Origin: Betaproteobacteria bacterium
GTDB lineage: Bacteria; Pseudomonadota; Gammaproteobacteria; Burkholderiales; Burkholderiaceae
DNA length: 7,109 nt
NCBI GenBank assembly: GCA_015654605.1
Contig: JAATGO010000347.1
Coordinates: forward strand, 1-7,109
Direction of reading: 5' to 3'
The notes under the pieces are model-generated. The model did no database searches. It was not told the DNA's origin and saw only the letters and a list, made by a program, of their open reading frames with translations. Shown here piece by piece: positions 1-5,509 of the stretch (the stretch's first letter is position 1; each line of letters starts with the position of its first letter). The position numbers and the translations under genes are program-made.

Positions 1-612
1 GCGGACGTCCGCGCGCAGATTGACGCCCTCATCGGCCCGATGATCGAAAAGAACGTGCAACGCGCCTATGATCGCTTTCACCAGATATTTGGCCATGCAC
101 CAAGCACTCACGGTGCTGCTGGCTGGCAAATGAACCCATATGCCTTTGCACAACTGGAAGATTTTGGGATCGCCTATGCTTCCGATGGCCGTGCATTATT
201 GCAAGAGGATGGGACACTGGCAGAAGCCATGAATGCTGGGCCTTATCTGCTTTCCATTGCAAACAAAACGCAGACATGCGTGCAATTGCCAACGACATTA
301 CCCACGCTGGATGAGTTGCTCGGGCGCACCATCAATGGCGCGTTGATCGATACAACCAATATCGCTGACTTTTTGCTGCGACTTACAGCCTTCCCTCGCG
401 ACCATGTTTATACACTTCACGCAGAGCTTGAAGGTCAGAAACTCGCCCCCATATTTGAACAATTACTGATTGGTTGGCGTGCACAAGGCTACGATCTGGT
501 ATCGATGCAAGATTATTATCAAACGATCCGCAACGACGCTCTTCCCATATCACCACTTACCTGGGGCGAACTCCCGGGACGATCGGGCGAGATGATTTTA
601 CAAGCCACATAA
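1..612 (+). CDS. ArnD-like polysaccharide deacetylase, 3' part
   Basis: The gene enters from the left edge in frame 1 and ends at TAA 610-612, so 203 C-terminal codons are visible and the N-terminal NodB metal-binding motifs lie outside the window. The visible part resembles ArnD, the deformylase acting on 4-deoxy-4-formamido-L-arabinose-phosphoundecaprenol in lipid A modification. It has a GAAGW segment, then YASDGR (E. coli ArnD, from memory, has AAAGW and NSDCRG), a QLPTTLPTLDELLGR stretch matching the enzyme's QIPVTLPTWDEVIGR, and VYTLHAELEG matching VYTIHAEVEG. In this family the histidine of the last motif lies in the active-site region. Family members are about 300 residues, so roughly the last two-thirds is seen. 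No other arn gene follows; the next gene is bcp after 176 bp. The family is secure. The substrate is less certain, because carbohydrate esterase family 4 also includes peptidoglycan and other polysaccharide deacetylases. Confidence 0.85.
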   Translation, partial: ADVRAQIDALIGPMIEKNVQRAYDRFHQIFGHAPSTHGAAGWQMNPYAFAQLEDFGIAYASDGRALLQEDGTLAEAMNAGPYLLSIANKTQTCVQLPTTLPTLDELLGRTINGALIDTTNIADFLLRLTAFPRDHVYTLHAELEGQKLAPIFEQLLIGWRAQGYDLVSMQDYYQTIRNDALPISPLTWGELPGRSGEMILQAT

Positions 613-679
613 GTACATATAGCCCACATAGCGACAAATACTTATTGGCACCCTTACTCATATCTCTTGATGCTACTAC

Positions 680-707
680 TTGACCAACTCACACACTCAA
701 CGATGAT
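680..707 (+). promoter_or_regulatory. Candidate sigma70 promoter for bcp
   Basis: TTGACC at 680-685 (5 of 6 matches to the -35 consensus) is followed after 16 bp by GATGAT at 702-707 (4 of 6 matches to the -10). Transcription would start near 714 and give a leader of about 75 nt containing a small GATAC-ATC-GTATC stem at 713-725. The -10 is poor, so this is only a candidate; bcp could also be read through from the deacetylase gene, because no clear terminator lies between them. Confidence 0.28.
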
Positions 708-775
708 TAGCCGATACATCGTATCTGTGAGCCGGGGAGAACCGCCTTTTTTGCCAGAAAACTGTCATCTACATC

Positions 776-781
776 GAGGAG
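776..781 (+). promoter_or_regulatory. Shine-Dalgarno that fixes the TTG start of bcp
   Basis: GAGGAG lies 7 nt upstream of TTG at 789-791. No ATG or GTG start lies in frame between the upstream stop (TAG 708-710) and this codon. The first in-frame ATG, codon 24, falls inside the thioredoxin fold. The site therefore decides the start. Confidence 0.75.
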
Positions 782-788
782 CATCACA

Positions 789-1280
789 TTGACTAGTACG
801 ACAAATACCACACAACAATCCATTGTCAACAAGACCGTTCCAGAATTTTCTGCCGTGATGACTAGTGAAAAAAACTTTGTCCTATCAGATTATCATGGCA
901 AAAACCTAGTGCTCTATTTTTATCCCAAAGATAATACGCCTGGCTGCACAACTGAAAGCATCGGCTTCCGCGATCTATACGCTGAGTTTCAAAAGCACAA
1001 CACAGAAATTTTTGGCATCAGTCGCGACAGTCTCAAATCTCATGAAGGTTTCAAAGCCAAATTAGCCATGCCTTTCGAGTTGATTTCCGATCCAGAAGAA
1101 ACGCTATGCAACATGTTTGGGGTAATGAAAATGAAGAACATGTACGGGAAAAAAGTCCGTGGCATTGAGCGTAGCACCTTTATTGTTGGAAAAACTGGCA
1201 CAGTGCTCAGAGAATGGCGCGCCGTCAAAGTCGCCGACCACCCAGAAGAGGTATTAGCATACATTAAGTCTCTGAATTGA
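789..1280 (+). CDS. bcp: Thiol peroxidase, Bcp/PrxQ-type peroxiredoxin
   Basis: This is a 163-residue cytoplasmic peroxiredoxin that reduces H2O2 and organic hydroperoxides, normally recycled by thioredoxin. The peroxidatic motif is PKDNTPGC at residues 46-53, with Cys53 as the attacking cysteine and Thr50 in the conserved PxxxTxxC pattern. The conserved Arg128 lies in GIERSTF. In E. coli Bcp a resolving cysteine lies five residues after the peroxidatic one; here that position is Ile58. The only other cysteine is Cys107 (ETLCNMFGV), which corresponds to the non-essential third cysteine of E. coli Bcp. The protein may thus work as a 1-Cys enzyme or use Cys107. Start is TTG with a strong Shine-Dalgarno 7 nt away, and length is normal for the family. 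It lies between an ArnD-like gene and phoH. Family assignment is very secure; the catalytic cycle is inference. Confidence 0.95.
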   Translation: MTSTTNTTQQSIVNKTVPEFSAVMTSEKNFVLSDYHGKNLVLYFYPKDNTPGCTTESIGFRDLYAEFQKHNTEIFGISRDSLKSHEGFKAKLAMPFELISDPEETLCNMFGVMKMKNMYGKKVRGIERSTFIVGKTGTVLREWRAVKVADHPEEVLAYIKSLN

Positions 1281-1360
1281 TCAATTTCTGACATATTCAA
1301 AAATTCCAACCAATTTTCGTAAGCTGTGGCAAAATGACTTACAGAAATGTTGAAATTGAT
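1280..1360 (+). repeat. Long imperfect inverted repeat just after bcp
   Basis: ATCAATTTC at 1280-1288 is the exact reverse complement of GAAATTGAT at 1352-1360. Inside, ACAT 1291-1294 pairs with ATGT 1347-1350, TTC 1296-1298 with GAA 1344-1346, and GTAAG 1319-1323 with CTTAC 1338-1342. Together they can form an interrupted stem of about 80 nt beginning at the bcp stop codon. No T-run follows, so it is not a standard intrinsic terminator. It could protect the 3' end of the bcp message or be part of a structured RNA. Function is unknown. Confidence 0.4.
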
Positions 1361-1543
1361 TTGCCCGAGTACGCTATATGCCATGCTGTGGAAAAATAGA
1401 AATGCCGGATATCTTGTGAAAAAATGCTCACCCATGCTCCATTTGATATTTTAGAAATTTTAGCAAGACAGGTTCCAACGACATTAACCATTATGTGTTT
1501 ATTTTTTGCAATCCATTGAATTCAAAAAGAAAAATTTTTCCTG

Positions 1544-1590
1544 AAAGCCGTTTATGGATTAGGTCAAAGACCTTCCAAAACGGCTTTTTT
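1544..1590 (+). terminator. Strong intrinsic terminator upstream of phoH
   Basis: AAAGCCGTTT at 1544-1553 pairs perfectly with AAACGGCTTT at 1578-1587. The stem continues inward with TGGA/TCCA and AGGTC/GACCT, interrupted by a one-base bulge and a TT bulge, and closes on an AAA loop at 1566-1568. That gives about 19 base pairs followed by six T residues (1585-1590). It ends transcription coming from bcp or from a small RNA gene, and implies that phoH has its own promoter downstream. Confidence 0.88.
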
Positions 1591-1648
1591 ACTTCGCGAT
1601 TTGAACAGATGGTACATCATATTTTCTGTTCTACAGATCACGCTACTG

Positions 1649-1674
1649 ATCGCAGACTGTCCAGAATCTGCGAT
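1649..1674. repeat. Perfect 8-bp inverted repeat in the phoH upstream region
   Basis: ATCGCAGA at 1649-1656 and TCTGCGAT at 1667-1674 are exact reverse complements with a 10-base loop. No T-run follows, so it is not a terminator. A smaller dyad, TCTGT-TCT-ACAGA, sits just upstream at 1625-1637. They may be operator sites or a structured leader for phoH; the role is not known. Confidence 0.4.
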
Positions 1675-1737
1675 TTCCGTCACTCGCACAACACCCTCTT
1701 TTTACGCAGCTTTTTTGATAACAGTGTTTTTTTATTT

Positions 1738-1749
1738 GTACTGCAGTAC
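1738..1749. promoter_or_regulatory. 12-bp perfect palindrome upstream of phoH
   Basis: GTACTGCAGTAC is a perfect palindrome whose end is 50 bp before the phoH start codon. A -35-like TTGATA lies at 1715-1720, which would place the -10 region over the palindrome at 17 bp spacing, but the bases there (GTACTG) do not resemble a -10. The site may be an operator; it could also occur by chance. Confidence 0.3.
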
Positions 1750-1799
1750 CAGTTCGCTCTGACAAAGCGGCATTTCTTCACTTTACTACCGAGGTCCTA

Positions 1800-3476
1800 A
1801 TGCCCCTGCCTAAAATGCCGAGTAAACCAGCTGCCTTATTGGCTCTTCAAGATTATCCAACAGCAGAACCAGGCAAGCCTGTCAAACCTGTGATCGCACT
1901 GGTGGAATCGCCTGCGATACCCATTGCTAAAGAAGCGCCTAAAACACGACCGCCTCAAGCCAAGATCGATCGAAAACTTCCTCTGGAAAAGTCAAGTGTC
2001 TCAAGCACTGCCTCCAAACAATCCATATCGCGTGCCAAGTCGACTACCAGTCGCACTGCTGATACCCTTGGTGTCACCAAACTTTTTGTTCTAGATACCA
2101 ATGTACTGATGCATGACCCAACCTCTCTGTTTCGCTTCGAAGAACATGACATTTATCTACCAATGATCACGCTCGAAGAACTCGACAACCACAAAAAGGG
2201 AATGTCAGAAGTCGCACGTAATGCCAGGCAAGTATCTCGCTCACTAGATGCTTTAGTCAACGATATTGCCGACGATGCTATTGATCTTGGCATTCCATTA
2301 TCCAAGTTAGGTAATAAAGATGCGAAAGGTCGACTCTTTTTTCAGACCAAACTGCAAAATGCAAAACTGCCTGATGGACTCCCCGAAGGGAAAGCCGACA
2401 ATCAAATTCTCGGTGTTGTTCGCGCACTAGACCAACTCTACGTAGATCGTCCTGTCGTACTCGTTTCCAAAGACATCAACATGCGTCTCAAGGCGCGTGC
2501 GATAGGCTTACCAGCAGAGGATTATTTCAATGATCATGTGCTGGAAGATACCGACCTGCTCTATTCCGGCATGTATCAATTGCCAGATGATTTCTGGAAT
2601 AAGCATGCGAAGGGCATGGAGTCGTGGCAAGAAAATAAACACGGTAGCAGCTATACCTTCTATCGCGTCACTGGCCCACATATCCCCTCTTTGTTAGTCA
2701 ACCAGTTTGTGTTCATTGAACCCAAAAATGGCGAGCCTACCTTTTACGGCCAAGTCACTCAGATCAATGGCAAAACTGCTGTTCTGAAAACATTACGTGA
2801 TTACGGACATGCCAAAAATAATGTCTGGGGTATTACTGCACGTAACAGGGAACAAAATTTTGCACTGAACCTGCTGATGAACCCTGAGTGTGATTTTATC
2901 ACCTTGTTAGGACAAGCTGGCACGGGAAAAACCTTGCTGGCACTGGCATCTGGCCTGGCACAGGTATTGGAAAGCAAAACATATAATGAAATTATCGTCA
3001 CACGTGTCACCGTTCCCGTTGGTGAAGATATTGGTTTCCTGCCAGGTACTGAAGAAGAGAAAATGGGCCCATGGATGGGTGCCTTCGACGACAATCTTGA
3101 AGTCTTGAATAAGTCTGATGGTGAAGGTGGAGAATGGGGTCGTGCGGCAACGCAAGATCTTATTCGTTCGCGGATTAAAATCAAGTCTCTCAACTTCATG
3201 CGTGGAAGAACATTCGTCAACAAATTTCTGATCATCGATGAAGCGCAAAATCTGACGCCTAAACAAATGAAAACGCTGGTCACTCGTGCTGGCCCTGGTA
3301 CCAAAATTGTTTGTCTGGGAAATATCGCGCAGATTGATACTCCTTATCTGACGGAAGGATCCAGTGGTTTGACCTACGTTGTCGACCGTTTCAAGGGATG
3401 GTCACACAGTGGTCACGTTACACTGGCCAGAGGTGAGCGTTCACGGCTGGCTGACCATGCCAGTGAAGTGCTCTAG
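1800..3476 (+). CDS. phoH: PIN-PhoH protein: PIN nuclease domain fused to PhoH ATPase
   Basis: This 558-residue cytoplasmic protein belongs to the PhoH2/YlaK class, in which a PIN ribonuclease domain is joined to an ATP-dependent RNA helicase-like domain. Residues 1-92 are a Pro/Lys/Ser-rich, probably disordered tail. The PIN domain runs from about 94 to 250, with acidic residues Asp99 (VLDTN), Glu126/Glu127, Asp200 (KADNQI) and Asp225 (SKDINM) in the expected places. A linker domain spans roughly 260-350. The PhoH ATPase begins at about 355, with Walker A GQAGTGKT at 371-378, Walker B FLIIDEAQN at 476-484, a GNIAQID motif at 507-513 and a C-terminal ARGERSRLAD segment. Start ATG 1800 has GAGG five bases upstream. 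In mycobacterial PhoH2 the pair of activities unwinds and cuts RNA, and a role in RNA turnover is inferred here. Despite the name, no Pho box was seen. The gene is flanked by its own terminator and is probably monocistronic. Confidence 0.95.
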   Translation: MPLPKMPSKPAALLALQDYPTAEPGKPVKPVIALVESPAIPIAKEAPKTRPPQAKIDRKLPLEKSSVSSTASKQSISRAKSTTSRTADTLGVTKLFVLDTNVLMHDPTSLFRFEEHDIYLPMITLEELDNHKKGMSEVARNARQVSRSLDALVNDIADDAIDLGIPLSKLGNKDAKGRLFFQTKLQNAKLPDGLPEGKADNQILGVVRALDQLYVDRPVVLVSKDINMRLKARAIGLPAEDYFNDHVLEDTDLLYSGMYQLPDDFWNKHAKGMESWQENKHGSSYTFYRVTGPHIPSLLVNQFVFIEPKNGEPTFYGQVTQINGKTAVLKTLRDYGHAKNNVWGITARNREQNFALNLLMNPECDFITLLGQAGTGKTLLALASGLAQVLESKTYNEIIVTRVTVPVGEDIGFLPGTEEEKMGPWMGAFDDNLEVLNKSDGEGGEWGRAATQDLIRSRIKIKSLNFMRGRTFVNKFLIIDEAQNLTPKQMKTLVTRAGPGTKIVCLGNIAQIDTPYLTEGSSGLTYVVDRFKGWSHSGHVTLARGERSRLADHASEVL

Positions 3477-3498
3477 GAAAATCGTATCAACCCATCTT

Positions 3499-3541
3499 CC
3501 CCAAAAGGTTAGGCGCTATGTCTTACCTTTTGGGGATTTTT
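3499..3541 (+). terminator. Intrinsic terminator of phoH
   Basis: CCCCAAAAGGT at 3499-3509 pairs perfectly with ACCTTTTGGGG at 3525-3535. The loop is about 15 nt and a run of T follows at 3537-3541. It begins 22 bp after the phoH stop. On the opposite strand no T-run follows, so it should not act well on the convergent oxidoreductase gene. Confidence 0.9.
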
Positions 3542-3606
3542 GTGTCTTTAATCTCGATTTAGTACGTATGATTTAGCACATATTAATCACCACTATATAG
3601 CGCCAA

Positions 3607-4251
3607 TCACACGCCAATAGGATGTGGTTTTTTTGCCGCCGACAACGCCTCCATCAACTCTGCTTTCGTCATACGGACGCAATAGCTTGGCATTCCTCGC
3701 TCAAATCGCCACCCCTCGGACAGTGCTCCTCCGTCTACCGTATCAAAGCCGAAAGCCTCGTAAAGGTCGGAGGCAATCTTTTTTCCTTCTGTATCGTCAC
3801 CCACCAACGGAAGTGCTCTGCGACCCTGGGTGCCAGCTGGCAGTCCATCGCTTTCAAGCTGGGTCATTTGAATCGCATTGAATGCCTTGGTGATCTTCGC
3901 CTCAGGAAGATAACGGAGAAGAAACTCACTGGTAGTGGTCGCCCCTTCGTCAAGCTCGGCAATATGCCCATCACGCTCAGGGTAGTAATTCATAGCATCA
4001 ATCACTATCTTTTCCCGAAAGATGTCTGCAGGTAATTGTCCAATGGCACTCAGGGGCACTGCGACAACAACAACATCACCAAATGCCACTGCCTCAGCAA
4101 CAGTACCAACCTCGCATCGAATCATCGAGCGAAGGCTAAACAATGTCTGGGATCCTCGAGAATTGCTAAGCATGACCTGATCCCCTGACTGAATTGCTAA
4201 TTTCGCGATGGCTCGTCCTACGAATCCTGCACCAACGATACCGATTTTCAT
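3607..4251 (-). CDS. NADPH-dependent F420 reductase-like (FNO-type) Rossmann oxidoreductase
   Basis: This is a 214-residue cytoplasmic protein with an N-terminal NAD(P)-binding Rossmann fold. MKIGIVGAGFVG carries the GxGxxG loop at residues 7-12, and SNSRG at 29-33 sits at the end of the second strand, where Ser and Arg bind the 2'-phosphate of NADPH in this family. A VVVVAVPLSAI strand follows at 60-70, then DAMNYY at 85-90 and KAFNAI at 122-127, all typical of proteins annotated as NADP oxidoreductase, coenzyme F420-dependent. Few proteobacteria make F420, so the true electron partner is unknown and may be a flavin or another small molecule. Start ATG 4251 has AAGGAG six bases upstream. The gene diverges from a LysR regulator and converges on phoH. 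It is probably controlled by that regulator through the dyad at 4306-4327. Family is fairly secure; the reaction is unknown. Confidence 0.82.
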   Translation of the reverse strand: MKIGIVGAGFVGRAIAKLAIQSGDQVMLSNSRGSQTLFSLRSMIRCEVGTVAEAVAFGDVVVVAVPLSAIGQLPADIFREKIVIDAMNYYPERDGHIAELDEGATTTSEFLLRYLPEAKITKAFNAIQMTQLESDGLPAGTQGRRALPLVGDDTEGKKIASDLYEAFGFDTVDGGALSEGWRFERGMPSYCVRMTKAELMEALSAAKKPHPIGV

Positions 4252-4283
4252 CTCTTTCTCCTTTTCAATTTTTGATGATATAG

Positions 4284-4311
4284 AGTATATTTATTTATGA
4301 TTGATTGATAA
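4284..4311 (-). promoter_or_regulatory. Candidate promoter of the FNO-type oxidoreductase gene
   Basis: Read on the minus strand, TTATCA (4311-4306) and TATACT (4289-4284) form a -35/-10 pair with 16 bp spacing; the -10 matches the consensus at five of six bases. The -35 hexamer lies inside the left arm of the dyad at 4306-4327, as expected for a promoter controlled by the divergent LysR protein. Confidence 0.4.
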
Positions 4312-4327
4312 ATATCATTATTTATCA
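4306..4327. promoter_or_regulatory. Operator-like dyad between the LysR gene and its divergent neighbour
   Basis: TGATAAAT at 4306-4313 and ATTTATCA at 4320-4327 are exact reverse complements separated by six bases. An overlapping dyad, TGATA-AA-TATCA at 4306-4317, shares the left arm. LysR regulators usually bind interrupted AT-rich dyads of the T-N11-A type in such divergent spacers, so this is the likely recognition site. Binding has not been shown, and the spacer is AT-rich enough that chance symmetry is possible. Confidence 0.55.
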
Positions 4328-4367
4328 GAAATAAACAACAAATAAGAGTTAATCAAAGGGAATAAAG

Positions 4368-5261
4368 ATGGATCGACTGACCAGCATGAATGTCTTTGTG
4401 AAAGCTGCGGAGTTGGGCTCTTTCGTGGCAGCAGCGAACGCTTTACAGATATCATCACAAATGGTGGCCAAGCATGTGGCGTGGCTTGAAGCACGACTTG
4501 GCGCCTCTCTACTCAACCGCACCACTCGTCGCCAGAGTCTCACCGACATTGGTCATCGCTATATGGAACGCTGCAAAGTCGTGCTTGCCGAGGCAGAAAC
4601 TGCCGATGCTATCGCACTAGACATGCAAACAAATCCCTCGGGATTGCTCCGAGTGAATGCGCCTGTCACCTTCGGCTCCTTTGCGTTAACCCCTTTCATT
4701 ACACAATATCTGGAAGACTATCCGGAAACAGAAGTGGAGCTGACTCTCAGCGATCGCTACGTCGATCCGGTAGAAGAAGGATACGAAGTAATCATCCGTA
4801 TCGGAGAACTATCCGACACCTCCATGATTGCCCGCCAGTTACGTCCTTATCGCCTGATTAGCTGCGCATCTCCCGATTACATCGCAAAAAAAGGAATGCC
4901 AAAGACTCCTGCAGATCTTGCGCACCATATTTGCCTCATTTACGGAATCTGGTCGCCATCGATGCCTTGTCGCTGGATGTTCGAACAGGGGAACCGAACA
5001 GAGGAAGTTCGACCTTCAGGTCGATTTCGATCGAATAACTGGAAAGCACTATTGCGCGCCGCGATCAAGGGACAAGGAATAACCCTGGGTCCCGCTGACA
5101 TATTAGAAAAAGAAATATTGAAGGGCCGTCTTGTCCAAATTTTACAAGACTATAAAGGCCCCTCACGTCCGATGCATGTCCTTATCCCATCAGGGCGCAA
5201 ATCAAGCGTGAAGGTAAAAAGCTTCGTGGATGCGGTGATGAAAAATTTTGGGGCATACTGA
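4368..5261 (+). CDS. LysR-family transcriptional regulator
   Basis: This 297-residue protein has the usual LysR length and layout. An N-terminal winged helix-turn-helix spans residues 1-60 (MDRLTSMNVFVKAAELGSF, then the recognition part near SSQMVAKHVAWLEARLG and the signature LLNRTTRRQSLTDIG). A coiled linker helix follows to about 90, and the effector-binding domain begins at about 93 (GLLRVNAPVTFGSFALTPF). Start ATG 4368 has AAAGGG seven bases upstream. The gene diverges from the FNO-type oxidoreductase across a 116-bp spacer with an operator-like dyad. By family habit it probably controls that neighbour and its own synthesis in response to a small ligand. The ligand cannot be read from the sequence. 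No obvious terminator follows. Confidence 0.93.
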   Translation: MDRLTSMNVFVKAAELGSFVAAANALQISSQMVAKHVAWLEARLGASLLNRTTRRQSLTDIGHRYMERCKVVLAEAETADAIALDMQTNPSGLLRVNAPVTFGSFALTPFITQYLEDYPETEVELTLSDRYVDPVEEGYEVIIRIGELSDTSMIARQLRPYRLISCASPDYIAKKGMPKTPADLAHHICLIYGIWSPSMPCRWMFEQGNRTEEVRPSGRFRSNNWKALLRAAIKGQGITLGPADILEKEILKGRLVQILQDYKGPSRPMHVLIPSGRKSSVKVKSFVDAVMKNFGAY

Positions 5262-5509
5262 CGTACCTTTAGTTGCGGCAGTCAATGGATGCGCTGGGCG
5301 ACAAGCTTGAAGACCGTCGCGTGTGTCCACTATGGCATTTTTTTAGCTTGCTACCATACCTCTAGGCTCCTATATCGCCTTCAAAAACCAGCAAGAGAAA
5401 TGACAGTCGGGATCTGATCTACACTGATTACCTGTCGCCCCTTTGCTTTGCTATCTAGCCATAGTATGTACTTGATAGCTGAAATTGTTGCATACGATTT
5501 TTCAACATA
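5262..5509. other. Convergent spacer between the LysR gene and the Nudix gene
   Basis: This 248-bp stretch lies between two convergent stop codons. It contains a T7 run near 5338 but no stem strong enough to call a terminator for either gene. Short open frames exist on both strands, one continuing in frame for 51 codons after the LysR stop, but none has a ribosome site or recognisable domain. The part at 5270-5325 looks more GC-rich than what follows, which might mark an eroded gene, though I cannot identify it. Confidence 0.4.

Larger units (their letters stand above)
1281..1799. other. 519-bp gene-free stretch between bcp and phoH
   Basis: No credible protein gene is seen here. An open frame from 1495 to 1800 exists, but it has no Shine-Dalgarno, runs through the terminator hairpin and encodes a protein with no recognisable domain. 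The stretch holds, in order, the inverted repeat at 1280-1360; an AT-rich part with a weak promoter-like pair (TTGAAA 1350-1355 and TATATG 1375-1380, 19 bp apart); a perfect 12-bp palindrome GAAAAATTTTTC at 1529-1540; the strong terminator at 1544-1590; and dyads at 1625-1637, 1649-1674 and 1738-1749 in front of phoH. The terminator position suggests either a long bcp 3' UTR or a separate small RNA ending at about 1590. Confidence 0.6.

Noticed and set aside
646..661. TGGCAC, resembling the -24 half of a sigma54 promoter upstream of bcp
   Set aside because: The matching TTGC-type -12 element is missing at the required spacing.
731..756. GC-rich stretch followed by a T6 run between the ArnD-like gene and bcp
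   Set aside because: Only a three-bp stem (CGG/CCG) with mismatches can form, too weak to call a terminator.
1040..1435. Minus-strand open frame of 131 codons over the end of bcp
   Set aside because: It lies antisense to the well-supported bcp gene and its product resembles no family I know.
1448..1463. Direct repeat ATTTTAG with a 9-bp period
   Set aside because: Two 7-bp copies in AT-rich DNA are expected by chance and are not part of a longer array.
1495..1800. Open frame of 101 codons whose stop overlaps the phoH ATG (TAATG)
   Set aside because: It has no Shine-Dalgarno, runs straight through the 1544-1590 terminator hairpin, and its translation is Phe/Arg/Ser-rich without any recognisable domain. 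The overlap with phoH is most likely chance.
2801..3304. Minus-strand open frames inside phoH
   Set aside because: They lie antisense to the conserved Walker A and B region of phoH and show no protein-like features.
3622..4035. Plus-strand open frames opposite the FNO-type oxidoreductase gene
   Set aside because: The minus-strand frame has clear family motifs, a good Shine-Dalgarno and normal length; the opposite frames have none of these.
5262..5417. Reading frame continuing for 51 codons after the LysR stop, possible read-through or gene remnant
   Set aside because: LysR is already full length at its TGA, and an open run of this length has nearly a one in ten chance of occurring randomly. 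No family was recognised in any frame.
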